The notes under the pieces were generated by a model that did not search any database, had not been told where the DNA came from, and saw only the letters and a list, made by a program, of their open reading frames with translations. The translations under genes and the position numbers were made by a program. Source: Lates calcarifer (Eukaryota > Chordata > Actinopteri > Centropomidae). From it: DNA of 64,000 nucleotides. Below, in pieces: positions 25,286 to 37,451 of the stretch. Positions within the stretch are counted from its first letter, which is position 1; each line of letters begins with the position of its first letter. The stretch lies in assembly GCF_001640805.2 (NCBI RefSeq), contig NC_066854.1, forward strand, positions 13,804,432-13,868,431. Reading direction: 5' to 3'.

Positions 25286-28200
25286 GGGTGTGCTTGCATA
25301 CACAAAGCGTATTCACAAACAAACTGCACAACAGAGGCTGTATTACAGAAATATGTCAAAAAGAAAGTATGGCAGAATACATAATCTAAAAATATTTTGT
25401 GGAATTAAATAAATTAATAAATTAGTATTAGTAGGGGTGTATGTACATCATCTTTATACTACCGGTCAAAAGTTTCATAACACCTCAATTTTTATTGAAG
25501 GTTAAGCAGCTTAGGTCTAATGAAAAATATTTTTTAAAAATCATGTGAATGTAAAAAAAAAATATGATGATGGGATTGAGAAACTGGTTCATTTCCAGCT
25601 TTTCCTGCTGCACTGGAACTGACTGAAGCCTTGAAAGTTAATACGAACAGTGTCTCAACTTTTGATGATGAAACAGAAACCCTCTGTCTGTACAAAGGCA
25701 GTGTTGGAACAAACTGTTTTACTACACCTTCTGATGCATTATTAGGACCATACTATAATGCAGAAAGTGATACTGTATACTGATATCAGAATGGTGAGAA
25801 AAAAAAATGGTGAGAACTAAGAGAGGAGGAGAGGGTGGTTGGTCAGAGGTTCATCCTACAGCAAGATCATGATAAAGGCAAAACATTAGAAGAACAGAAC
25901 CAGACAAAGGCTTCACGTGATGAAGAGCAGCTCAGTCTCCAGACTTTAACCTCAGGCAGCTCAGTGAATATCTGCAGTGTGTTCAGCTGCTGAGTGAGTC
26001 AAAAACTTTTGAAAAAGATTGCATTTTTCCTTGTGTTTAAAACCTTAATTTAAGAATTAATCTCAAAATCATGAATTGTGACACTGAATTATGTAAATGC
26101 AAATAACAAGCCCAATCATGTTTCAAAGAAGAACAGCTTCTCAGAGAAAAAACACCATTTCTGGAAGAAAAATCTTGAATGTCTTTACTTTTAGTACAAA
26201 TATCTAAACCCAAACGTATTGGCCTGCAAAAAGCCCCTATCAGTCAAATCTTAGTTGTTTTGTATGAGTCAGGACTGGACTGAACCAGAGCGTTTAACAC
26301 CCAACAGGAAACATGCCTGACTGAGATCAAGGAATGAGAGAGCCTGTGTGTGTGTGCGTGTGTGAGAGAGAGAGAGAGAGAGAGAGGGTGGGGGGTGGGA
26401 GAGCCAGTGTGTTTGTGTTCTCATGCATGGATTTATGTCTGTGCATGCTTTGGTTTTGTGTGTGTGTGTGTTGAAATAGAGACCAAAAACTGGCTTGTGC
26501 ATAGTGTTCAAAGTAGAGCTGCTCATCACTGAAAGGAGCCAGATGAATATCACCACAGGAGGGAAACATCAGACCTGGAAGAGGACACAGAAAATAAAGA
26601 AAAGACAGACTGACATTAAACATGAGAACTTAAGTGAGAGACACAGGCAGACACATACATTGACACTGGAAGACCCCAAAAATAAAATATTTCAAATTCA
26701 AAATGCAAGCATTGCCTAGGTATATAATACAAAATGAAATTCCATTCTGTATTAATTATTAATATTTAATGGTTGATAAATAGTGGACAGAGTTGTTTTG
26801 TCTTACACTACTTGAATATTTGGATTTGTAAAAACCTGGATCTTATTTTTGTCAATCATTTTTATCATGTAACTTGTCAAAAAAAACAAAACAAAAAGAC
26901 CCAACTTGTAATAAACTAACATTATCCTATAAAATGACATTTCTCTACTCCTACCATTGGGTTTGAGCCATTTCTTGGCATACAGGAAGCTCTCCATGAG
27001 TCTCTCATTGAGCAGCATGTAACCTATTGGCTCAGAGATAATGATATCCACCATGTCAGGACAGCTGACATCCTCCACCTCCCCCTCTAGGACCCTGATC
27101 CGCTCAGACAGACTGTTACTCTGGACCAGGATCTGCACACGAGAAGAAAACATCTGTTGCATTAAATTGCACACTGTAGTGCCATGTAACTGCCGAAGAT
27201 TCCTCACTTGCCTTCACAGGACTGTGACACATACAATACCAAGCATTGAGGAAATGTACATAAACTATCTGCTATACAACTAGAGATATCTACAGTACTG
27301 GACAAAATGTAACACTATTTCTTCCATTGTTGATGCTACTTCTACAGAGTTGCAAATTTAGAGGAGCTGATAAATAGGTCATAAATAGGTTTATTAGTTT
27401 CATTTTTGGTCATTTGCTGATTGCTTACTGCTCCTACTGCACACACACACCCGGGGGGCCACGACCAATGTCCTCCCTGCTCCTGAGTCAGCCATGTTCA
27501 CCGCTGTGACAAATGTGCAAGCATGAAGAAGTGCAGGCGTGGACAAGGGTACTGGGTCTGAGGGCAGGCCATTGATAATCTGACAGATTTAGATCACTTT
27601 CTGGAACTTGGTCATCTGCCACAGCAGTGTCAGTCCTAGGTCACAAATGAAGCAACAGGTTGCAGTGAGATGACTAAAGAATATGCTTCACTTGGGCAGT
27701 GGCAACAGTTGAGAACCCAAAGATAAACTTGTTCTTGATAAAACTCTTGCTTATGAGTTCATTTTCTAAATATTGAATACTTGCAACTGTGTAGAGGCTT
27801 GTATGCAATTTCCACACATAGCCATTGACAATACTAGACAGATAGTAGTTCAATAACACTCTAAAGGCTGTTATAAACACAGATGAAAAGCCTGTAGGTC
27901 TCTCTAAATCATCATAATAAAATAATAATAAAACATTGAGAGTTGACATCAGAGTTCTCAAAACAGATAATAAAAGTATACACGTAAAGTAAGTGTTTAG
28001 ATGTGTGTGTTTCCGAAAACAGAAACACACACACACATATATACACACATGCACGCACGCACGCACACACACACACACATATATATATATATTATTCTTA
28101 TTTATTTATTTTCTGGCCATCTGTGGGCCATCTTGGTTTTAACACATTTGTGTTAGACTTACATTGACTGGCCAATGGGTGGCAGTGTATGGAACAACAA

Positions 28201-31200
28201 TCTAGCCACCAGTGTGGTGGCTGATGTGCAATTCTACCATTAAAACCCATGCATATACAAGAGAGCAGCTTTTTATTAGCTGTCCACTGTAGTGACTATG
28301 CATGAAAGGGTTAAAAGTGCTGATGTTTTGGCAGAATCCATGTTGTGGTTACTGTGTGTGTGTTAATGGGGAAAATTTGATTTCTAAAAATAATGACAGC
28401 GCAATCTTCATCATATTGGATCTGTGGATATTCAGTATAAAAGGCATAAAAGGATATAATCCCTATATATCGGCCTTACTTCTGTTGTGTGTGTATCAGC
28501 ATCTCCCTGCAGCCCCTATTCTAATGAACTGTGGGCCAGATGTCGCTGCAACCCATTAACTCCCTAGAATGCCACGCTCTGCATGTGATGTATGTACTGT
28601 GTGTGTGTGTGTGTGCTATCTAGTCATTGCTGTGGTTTCTCTTTAGGCTCTTGCAAAGCCAATACACACATAATGTGAGCTCACAGAGATTCAAATCTTG
28701 CTTGAAGTTTACAGAGACTCAAACAATGGTTTAATTTCTACAGAGAAGAAGACCAGTTGTAAAACCTGTGTGTGCAATTGTAATTAACTTTATCTTAAAG
28801 CAGACAATATCATAACAAAGACAGAGGACAGATGACTTAAACGTGCTGACCTTTGTATACTTGGCCATGGGGCTGGACTCAACAGCATAAACTCTGGTAG
28901 CTCCAGCCTGGACAGCAAAGAAAGACAGAATACCAGAACCACAACACACATCCAGAACCACCTACAGAGACAGGAAGAGAGAGAGAGATCAGGTCACATC
29001 GCTGTCAACTTGCAATGATGACACAACAACACACAAATATATGCATGACTGGATTTTCTTATGTCTTTATATCCCAAAATGTTCTGCAGGACATGTGACA
29101 AAAGTCCTTGCAGGATTTGAACCAGAGGTGTTGCTGATATATGGTGTTACGCAGACCACCAGGTCACTATGATATTGCCATCATTTGCCACTTTATTTTT
29201 TCCTTAAATCCAACTATCCATGTACGTTTACTTCTCATAGAACATGCATCTTATATGATGACAGCATAAATATCTTCAACGGTTTTTGAAGGGTAAATAT
29301 AAATCTATAATTTGAGTCTTGATTTTTGTCATTTGGCATTGGGATCTCTGGATTCTGGAGGCCAGCTCAACACCTTGGGCTCTTTGTCGTGTTCCTTGAG
29401 ATGTTTCTGAGCAGTTTTTGTGGTGTGGTGGGAACATTATCCTGCTGGGGGAGGCCCCTGACGTTGGGGAGTGTTGTTGCCATTGGAGGGGTGTGTGCTT
29501 GGTTTGTGACAATATTTAGGTGGGTGGTACGTGACAAAGTAATGTGCAAATGAATGTTAGGACCAAAGGTTCCTCAGCAGAACATTGTGTTATAACGAGA
29601 TAATCGATTTTATTCACTTCATCCACCAGTGGTCATAATGTTATGGCTGATCGATGTATATGTATAACAGTGACACTGCAGTCACAGTATGTTGGAAACA
29701 AGCCAGCAGTTTATCCAGATTATCTTAACTGTTTGTAGATCACACTGAATAAAGTGAGTACAAAAAGTGTGATGATGAAGTGTGAATCAATGGGAACTGT
29801 GACAGTGTCTTAGTAAAGTGTTAGTAAAATGTTGGACAAACATGTGCCACCAGAGCAGTTTCAGTGCTCCTTGGCATTTATTCCCTCATTTTTTGGTTGA
29901 GTTGACATTTTAATACAACACTTAAAAAATCATATTATATTGTACTTACTACATTACTATGCTACTACATTATGTAACTGTACACCCCTGTTATTGACAA
30001 GAATAAGCAATGTCTTCATGAAAAGCAATTTGTGTCTCCTGTGCTGTCACCTTGTCTTTGAAGTCAGTCTCATTGACTAATATGGCTCTCTGATAGGTGG
30101 TTGTCCTAAGGTAGTCCTGAAGCAAGCTCCTCTGCTGGGAAAGACAGCTGTGGAACTACACACACAACAACCAACTGTTTGCATTTCTTCTTTGTAATTC
30201 TTTCTCAAATGCACAAAAGAGTTACTGAGGGTCTTACTTGATAGCCCTGTGTAGGGAGATGTGTTGTAGAAAGTGCTTGGCTCTCTGCATCCTCACTTCC
30301 TCTCATATCTTTTTCTGTGCAAACTTTCATGATCTCTTCATCATTCCCTCTTTTCAATAACTGCTGGAAGTTCTTCATATCTGGAGGACCAAAGAGGACA
30401 AGACTACATAGGTGATCTCCTGACACAGTAACCAATCCTTACAACTATGAGCACTATCTACTGTATGTTACCATATACTGCACAAACCAGCTGGACTTTT
30501 GAACTGCAGCAGAAGACTCAGCTTGTCGATGGAGAGCAGGAAAGATTGACCTCCAACCTGGCAACAATCCATCTCTTTGGAAACAGTAAACTGGAAGACC
30601 GATGCTCTGTTGCCTAAAACACATTGAGATGGAAGGAGGCTAAAATAGAAAACTATCCACCACTTGTTCAGAGCAAAATATGATCAACTATGGATCAGAT
30701 TACTGTCAAACTGGGCACAGTATTTAGGGTTACAAGACGATGATTCTTTAAGTTCTTGGTGACTCCCCCTGACTTTCCTTTTAAATAACACATGCCAACA
30801 TTTCCATTTGAACATGAGAAACTCAAATAAAACAGACTGTCATGAAATTTATTAGGTGCATTCATGCCCCCAAGAGGAGGATGAACAACAAACACTTCTG
30901 TTTCTACTACTGTTAAGGGTGTATAAATACATTTTTCATTGTAATATGTTACAGACATAGGGGAACCACAAAACTATCCTCAACTCTTTGGTCGTGTCAT
31001 AATTTTTTTCTATACAATAGGAAATATTGACAATATATTTTACTTCACCACATCCATAGTTTTCAGTATAGTTCTATGGTGATACTTACTAGTTACTTTG
31101 CCGATGAAGTATTATACATATACATAATCTTATTAATTAATCTTATTTAGTTACCAAGTTATTTTGGACTATTCTTAAATTCTTGAAAATCTTTCTGAAG

Positions 31201-33479
31201 ATATATCTGCACTTACTATTATTAAAAATCAGCTTTCTCAATTTTCTGAAGTTTCCAAAAACTTTGTTTTACCGCACTATAGTGCTGAAATCTGCCTCTC
31301 CCTTTCTTTCAAGGTCAAGAAAATTCTTGGAACAAGTTTGTGTATAATTAGTACAAGATCATTGAATAAGTAATTGGTAATTAATATGTAGACTTTTTTC
31401 TTTTTTTCCATTTTAGCCATAATTCTATAAAATATGATACACTGTAATGTATTGAACTAACAGTAGTTACTTCCTCAGGATTATCTAAACACCGTACTTT
31501 TGCCTCACAGTGTTTCTGCTACTTTTGTATTGTACTGTAATTTAAAAAGTGTACAATAAAATATTGTCCATGTACAAAACAAGAGGAGAAGCCTTGTACC
31601 AGGTTTTAGCAATTGTTAATTTCCACCTGCAGTCCCAGGAAGATGTAACAATAAATTAATGACAGAAAAAGATGCAAATGGAGTACAAAACACCAGGTCA
31701 TAAAATATATCAAACATTACATGTGTGTGTACTCCTCCAGCACTCACCATCCTGCACAGTGAGCTGCTGAGCCTCCAGTCCTGTGGTGAGGAGCAGAGTG
31801 AGCTCTTGCTCAGCTCCCTGTCTGCACACACTGACTTGTTGCTCTCTGCGTACCTCCTCCTGGACCTGCACCTCCTTCAAAACACACCCAGACCACAACT
31901 TTTCATCTTAAACCAGCTCTGAATGACAAATCAGTCAGCCTTTAAAGGAGCTATATGAGGTATAGCTATTAAATAATGAGACTAATGGTTTAATACAACA
32001 GTTGTCAGACAGTTGTCTCAGAACCTATGTCTTCTGACACAGACTCAAAACATGTTCCTTTGCGCACATATTTGATCTTAAGAAAAAGGTAAAAGTCACA
32101 CGGTGCTAGATGGGGTGACAGATGGGGTGTCCACCCCTATTCTACGGAAAAAAAGCAAATGTACTCTTGAGTTGCCTCCTGAGGTGCAGAATGGTATTAT
32201 GAGATGGGGCAGGGCTAGCTGGTTAACATGCTAATTTCAGAAGATATCTCTCCAAAACACTACATAGCAGTTTTTGACACATCAAAACCATTATTTCTTC
32301 ACATTGTGTTGATAATTTAAATACATAACTATAAATACCTAAATTACCTAAATATGCCTCCTTTAAACTGCATTATCCGTATCAGTATTATCACATTATC
32401 TGTGATGGATTATCAACAGTCAATCAAAAGTAGTTTTGTCTTCAACTAAATAGTTTTGCCTAAAATTCCAGTTAATGCATTTCTTCCATAACAGCAACAG
32501 CGTCAAACTTACTGATTACCATTTAGTAAATGTCAGATAAATGCAAATACACAATATGCAAAAAATAGAATCTACATGTGATGGAGGGGGAACATTAGAC
32601 TAAAGTGATAAAGTGATATACTGACACACTTTTCCCTGAGAAAACATATTTGTAGATACTGTTCTGCATTTCAAGCTTTGCAAATTCACAACACCACAAT
32701 AGCATAATGAAAGAATGTAGCTTTCAGAGTGAGCACTGGACAGAAACTCAGGCATAGCTCCACTGTTTGGATAGTAAGTAACCCAACATGTCATTAGAGA
32801 AACATATTACTAGCCAAAGGTTCATGTAATCATACCCAGTAACCATGTGTAAATGCACACAAGGCACTGGATTACTGCGAGAAAGATCAGTACCCAGCAA
32901 ACATTGGTGAAGTTATATTTGGTTAGTTTTTATGGGTGAATCTGACATCTGGAATTTGTCCCTTTGGACTATCAGTGACCATATGTTTCCTTTTTTCCCC
33001 TCCAGTGTATGAATATTTTATGATTCACTGTTTTGTACGAGTGAAGGTTTCTCTTGGCAAAATCTATTACGGCTACTAGAAATCAATCTCACATCACATT
33101 TAGACAACCATGTTTCATGTTAACCAGACAATTAAAAAATCAAGCTCCTGACACAAGTGGGGGATAATTTCACTAATTTAGGGTATGTAAACACAACACA
33201 TGTTATGTTCTGCCTTTGGATCAGCGTGGCATTGTTTTCTGAGAAGAATTTGTCTACTATGATAATTGCATTAAACATGATCAGGTTTATCCTTAAGTTG
33301 GACAATTTAGTACAACAGAACTTAGATGAAACCAGAAGAGTATATGTGAGTGCGCCATCTGCAGCCTCCAGTATTACCTTCTTATGTGTCTCCATGTGCT
33401 CCTCCTCAGCCATCACCTCCTCCTGCAGAGTGAAGACCCTAACAGAGAAAGTCAATGATTCTTCACTTCTCTCCTCCAT
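21644..33479 (-). CDS. carm1l: CARM1-like protein arginine methyltransferase, complete, 14 exons, altered active-site motifs
   Basis: CARM1 (PRMT4) transfers methyl groups from SAM to arginines of histone H3, RNA-binding proteins and coactivators. Exons on the minus strand: 33,378-33,479 (ATG), 31,748-31,865, 30,488-30,613, 30,238-30,380, 30,051-30,134, 28,851-28,961, 26,955-27,132, 26,484-26,574, 24,625-24,706, 24,049-24,134, 23,602-23,691, 23,186-23,323, 22,910-22,999 and 21,644-21,809. They sum to 1,605 bases, 535 codons with stop, phases matching at every junction. Residues about 35-115 resemble the CARM1 N-terminal PH-like domain; about 164-480 are the methyltransferase core and beta barrel. 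The double-E loop is intact (Glu262, Glu271). Oddities: motif I reads VLDVCCGSG (Cys197 for Gly), the THW loop reads LTRWYQ (Arg419 for His), and no YFxxY segment is seen before [10 protein letters not shown]. The long CARM1 activation domain is absent; the last exon gives 55 unrelated hydrophobic residues. The second exon's acceptor is weak. It diverges too far to be the main carm1 gene; the symbol carm1l is by similarity. Confidence 0.88.
22277..22305. repeat. (CATA)n microsatellite
   Basis: A short ATAC/CATA tetranucleotide run between the last two exons of the CARM1-like gene. Confidence 0.9.
25245..25285. repeat. (CA)n microsatellite
   Basis: A CA dinucleotide run in an intron of the CARM1-like gene. 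Confidence 0.9.
25455..26010 (+). mobile_element. Degenerate Tc1-like transposon, internally deleted
   Basis: One end reads ACCGGTCAAAAGTTTCATAA, a form typical of fish Tc1 inverted repeats. The other end near 25,998-26,010 carries a matching AAAACTTTTGA in the opposite sense. Inside, a decayed stretch (around TCCTACAGCAAGATCATGAT) resembles the Tc1 motif holding the second catalytic aspartate. No open frame remains. It lies in a CARM1-like intron. Confidence 0.65.
26345..26475. repeat. Mixed (TG)n/(GA)n microsatellite overlapping the intron next to a CARM1-like exon
   Basis: GT and GA dinucleotide runs with interruptions, ending a few bases from the exon at 26,484-26,574. Open frames across it are low-complexity artefacts. 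Confidence 0.9.
28021..28092. repeat. (CA)n/(CGCA)n/(TA)n microsatellite
   Basis: A compound dinucleotide run in a CARM1-like intron. The plus strand shows CACG steps between the CA runs, then a short TA tract. Confidence 0.9.
29300..29665. mobile_element. Fragment of a widespread fish DNA transposon
   Basis: The right end reads ATAATGTTATGGCTGATCGA, preceded by CACTTCATCCACCAGTGGTC, matching a terminal sequence common in fish genomes. The inner part (GTGGTGTGGTGGGAACATTA, CCTGCTGGGGGAGGCCCCTG) looks like a worn antisense transposase region. The left boundary is unclear. It sits in a CARM1-like intron. Confidence 0.6.
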
Positions 33480-34015
33480 TCTTCTGTGTGAAAGCAAGCT
33501 GCTCTTTGAGAAGAAAGGAAAGAACCAAAGGGAGGAGGTGATGAAGAGGGGATGGAGGAAAGGGGGAGGGGAGACAGAGGAAGAAATACAGGGGAAAATA
33601 GGAAGAAAAGTAAGGGATAGAAGTTAACGCTGGTAGAAAATGAAAAATCCAGGGCTAAATAGGAAGAAAAGTAAGGGATAGAAGTTAACTCTGACTTAAC
33701 ATTTTTGATGGTCTTATATCAACATATATGGTAAGAAAGGTTCTAACACAAGTAACCCAGTAACTTTGATTTTCAAGTTCTAAGCATCGGGAAAAGAGGT
33801 GAAGTTTGTCCCACCGGCTATGGTCTATGGGTCTTCAAAATCATTAGAAATCATCCTTTGACGATGGCTACCAATACCAAATATTATGGCAATCTGGACA
33901 TTAATAGAGCAAATATATGACAAGTACATAGCAATACCAGACAACTACATACACACACACACAAATCCACACACAGTTAGCTTTAAAGGCATCTGTCATT
34001 GACATAATGCATTTT
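33480..34015. other. Region upstream of the CARM1-like start codon
   Basis: This should hold the 5' UTR and promoter of the CARM1-like gene. I see a purine-rich tract at 33,515-33,615 and a 32-base direct repeat (TAGGAAGAAAAGTAAGGGAT at about 33,599 and 33,659), but no clear core promoter. Confidence 0.4.
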
Positions 34016-34145
34016 CTAGCCCCTAACCCCAACCTTTATCATCACAACTGAATGCCTAACCCTAACCTTACCCTAACCCTGACATAAACCAAATTCTGCC
34101 CCTAACTTAAGCCTTAACCCTCAAACAGCTCCTGAAATTTGTGAG
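34016..34145. repeat. Telomere-like degenerate CCCTAA-rich repeat
   Basis: Several CCCTAA and CCTAACCT units are scattered through this stretch, with the flank CATTTTCTAGCCCCTAACCC. The units are imperfect and spaced. It looks like a dispersed repeat containing telomere-like words, not a true interstitial telomere. Confidence 0.6.
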
Positions 34146-35700
34146 ATCCAACATTTTGATCCCCACTAAGCTGTCAGACCTCAGAAGAATAGTGTGCTCC
34201 CCACAAATATCAGGGGGATACATTTCTCATTAGAGAAAGGGCTACTTTTATATCACAGTAAATATGAGAAATCAGAAAGTCACATGTAGTTCACCTCCAC
34301 AATATCAACTATACAGTTGTAAACCATGTAGATGATGTTTTTCATTCTGCTTTAGAAATCATGGTTGCAGATTGCATCAGTCAGAATATTTACAGTACCC
34401 ACACTCCCTCTGGTGGATGACTAGCATCACTGCAAGAAGACACAAGTACTTTTAAACCCATCCAATTGTACAACAAATGTAAAATGATGTCTGCATTGAT
34501 TCAACATGACTTGCAGCACACTTTGCAAAGAAGGTAACACATCTGTCTAACAGCTATTTCACGTTGTGAATAATGTTTTAAAAAAAGTCACATAAAAAAT
34601 CACTTGACTCAAAAACCAAAACTGACATCATAAAAGAAGATTGTGTTTTGAGTTTCAGTGCCCCTTGATTGAGCTGTGAATACAAAGATATGCATCAGGG
34701 TGTCAAGAAAGAACCTTGAAGGAGGTTAATAAAGGGATTAACTCATAGCAAAGCCCCAACGGTGCATATATTAAATAAACTGGAGTTACAGCATCCCTTT
34801 TTTGCAGCATCTGCCAAGACCAGGTTTAATGTATGTCCTCCACAGGGGACATACCTCTCCTTCATGTTTGCTACATTATTGTATGACTGACCCCTGCAAT
34901 CTTGGAAATCTAGAACCTCTGATCACTAGACATCATCCTCCACAATGTGCAGGATGGTGGATAATTATTCTTGGTGGCTGATGTCAGGGATGCAGTCAAG
35001 AATGATAAATATTTTTGAGATGTAAATTTTTGAAACAATTTTACCCATCAGTTTACCAATGATCAACTGTTCATTTTGTATGTACTTTCCTAGATAGTGA
35101 GTGTGTATGGATGTGTTTCGTCATCCTTGATTGCTGCTGCTGCATAATGGGATTAGATTATTTGGCCAGAAATCTGATTTACTTCTTTCTAAAAGTTTCC
35201 ATTGTTTGGATCAGCCTTCAGCCTGGAGAGCCCCTGAATACAAGATTTCTTTCAGTGAGTGACGGAATGATTGCAATGTGTCCTTTTCCTTACTAAAGGA
35301 TTTTCCCTAAACTTGAAGGGTCATAATCGTCCCATTTCAGTTCTAAAACCATCTATGCTGACAGCAGGACACAGAGCAGGATTAACCGGAGGACCCCCGG
35401 ATTCAGATATGGCTCTCTATTTCATGACTGGTCCATGGTTCAGGGGAAGTGGTTCAATTAACTTACTGTTGCTCTCTTGTTCCTACTCTCCTCCAGGGCC
35501 TGGGTCCTCTTCAGCTGCTTTACCCTTCTTCTTTGAGACCTGTATCTTCTGTGGAGAGACGATTTTTATTGAAGGGAATGAAATATTGTGTACTCTGAAA
35601 CAGTATACCACAAAAAAATTAACTTGCATTGGCCTATAATGCAACCATAGCCCAAAAAATCCCTAAAACAGAAACAGACTCAGTAGTAAGTAGCCCCACC
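34146..35700. other. Intergenic stretch without recognisable genes
   Basis: No supported exon or RNA gene. Reading on the minus strand, 34,403-34,417 holds a weak CTCF-like word (CCACCAGAGGGAG). Confidence 0.4.
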
Positions 35701-35766
35701 CCTCTCTGATCACTTCAAAAAAATTGTTTGATGCGAGTGTTTCTAGGAGGCTGGTGAGAACGTTGC

Positions 35767-36410
35767 TTAGATGGCTTCATGAAGAGCATCCACGGTCTGT
35801 AACTGACATCCGTTTTTGTAAACTTTCCTTGCCATCCATCCCCAAACATTCTCAATGGGATTTAGATCAAGGGAACATGCAGGATGGTCCGAAAGAGTGA
35901 TGTTATTCTCCTGGAGGAAATCCCTCGTCAGGCCAGCATTGTGAATTGCAGCATTGCCCTGTTGAAAGACCGAGTCATCACAGCACAGACGAGGGTCCTC
36001 AGTCAAGGGGGATGCCAATCAACATCTCCACACAGCCAGCCATGGTTTGACGCCCCCTGCACAACCTGAAGCTCCATTGTTCCATTGAAGGAAAAAGCAC
36101 CCCAGATCATGATGGACCCTACTCCATGTGCCATGTAGATAACATCTCCAGTGGAATCTCCTTGTCATACCAGTAACATTGGAAGCCATCAGGACCATCC
36201 AGTTTTGGACCATTTTGAGTCTACCACTTGACTTTTTGTCCCATAACCCTCAGGATCTTTTAAGAAATTTCAAATAGCTGTCTTTTTGTGTCCATCCTCA
36301 GCAATGGCACGTTGCGAGAGGCCTTGCTTGTGCAGCTCAACACTCCTGCCACATTCAAGGACAGAAAGGCTTTTTGCCCTTGCCATGAGGTGGTCATGAC
36401 AGTGTGAATG
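35767..36410 (-). pseudogene. Tc1-like transposase, decayed, near full length
   Basis: Reading leftward from about 36,410, an N-terminal HTH-like segment is followed by a middle part (SNVTGMTRR) and the C-terminal catalytic part (FQQGNAAIH, then LDLNPIENVWGWMARKV), typical of Tc1-family DDE transposases. The frame is broken at several points (36,019-36,213 and 35,767-36,018 lie in different frames). It encodes DNA cut-and-paste transposition enzymes in intact relatives. Terminal repeats were not identified. Confidence 0.85.
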
Positions 36411-36859
36411 CCTGAAAGAAAATAACATGAAAGCCAGATTTATTTTATTTTATTTATTTATTCATTGTCTCTTGCTCCTGTTTCTTCTCTTCTCTTAACC
36501 TGGTAATGATCCATCAGTGCAAAATGTGAATACGTACACTTTTTCCCCCAAAATGTCATGAGGTCAAGGAAAGATTCAGTTCTTATTATGTCTGCCATTT
36601 AGATACTTCTAGGTCATTTCATACAGTTGATTTTGTGGTCTTCTTTTAATTAATCTCTCCCTCATGTCCCTTATCCATGCAGGTTTGGTCATGTCAACAA
36701 CTGCCCTATGCTGAAACTTGGTTGTGAGTGGCTAATAAGCCTAGTCCTGGAACATGCACACAGCATACTCTCATATACACCCCAAATGACATCATGTAGT
36801 GCGCACAGAGAGGACCAGTAAAGAGACTGAAAGGGCCAGTAAAAACTTCATGGAACTTT

Positions 36860-36961
36860 TGATGTGGAAAAGTACTAAGCATATGATATTTTATAAGGCA
36901 CAATTGTACAAGTACAACACAAATGTTCAAGATTATTAATCATATGAGAATTTCCAATACA
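36860..36961 (-). repeat. Truncated 3' LTR of the endogenous retrovirus
   Basis: It matches the outer part of the LTR at 39,940-40,363 (shared GATGTGGAAAAGTACTAAGC on one side, ATCATATGAGAATTTCCAAT on the other). Compared with that copy it lacks about 26 bases near the edge. Homology stops at about 36,860, so only about 100 bases of U3 remain. Confidence 0.8.
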
Positions 36962-36973
36962 ATTTCCCCCTTT
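36962..36973 (-). other. Polypurine tract of the retroviral element
   Basis: AAAGGGGGAAAT on the minus strand, directly before the TG that starts the 3' LTR. This is the usual position of the plus-strand primer. Confidence 0.75.
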
Positions 36974-37451
36974 GAGCATTCTATGCTCACTAATTACCAT
37001 TACTCAAATCACTATTATTCATTAACCTTAAGATTCAATTAGGATGATTCAAACAAGAGTACATTACCAAGTTACCAAGTTAACTTTTTTACCAAGTTAA
37101 AAATAGCATTGAAGAAATTTTTTATGCAAATTACTCGAAATGAGTGTGAAAATTACTATTGAAGAATATCAAATCAAAACATTCTCTTTTATTCTGATCA
37201 TTAGCTCATCATCATTATGAAAAATACAGTGCATCAGAGTTGATTTTCTTTTTCTCATTAAATGCATCATTGTTTCTTTCAAACAACTTCAGTGTCATCA
37301 AACTGAAATTGCCAAATAACATGTGTCATGTTCCAGAATCTAGCAGTTGAACCTCTGTAGTTCACAATGCTGATGCTACACTTCTTCACGCTCTCAGTCA
37401 TGTCTCCCACAACTCTCTCTGTATAGGGAGCACTCAGGGTGAAGGTTACCA

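Noticed and set aside
26955..27132. Possible second methyltransferase gene separate from the other CARM1-like exons
   Set aside because: Phases and order join it to the exons at 28,851 and 26,484, giving one protein.
33157..33627. 156-codon frame on the plus strand
   Set aside because: It is antisense to CARM1-like exon 1 and its upstream region; the coding exon on the minus strand explains the sequence, and the composition (Lys/Glu/Arg-rich end from a purine tract) is not protein-like.
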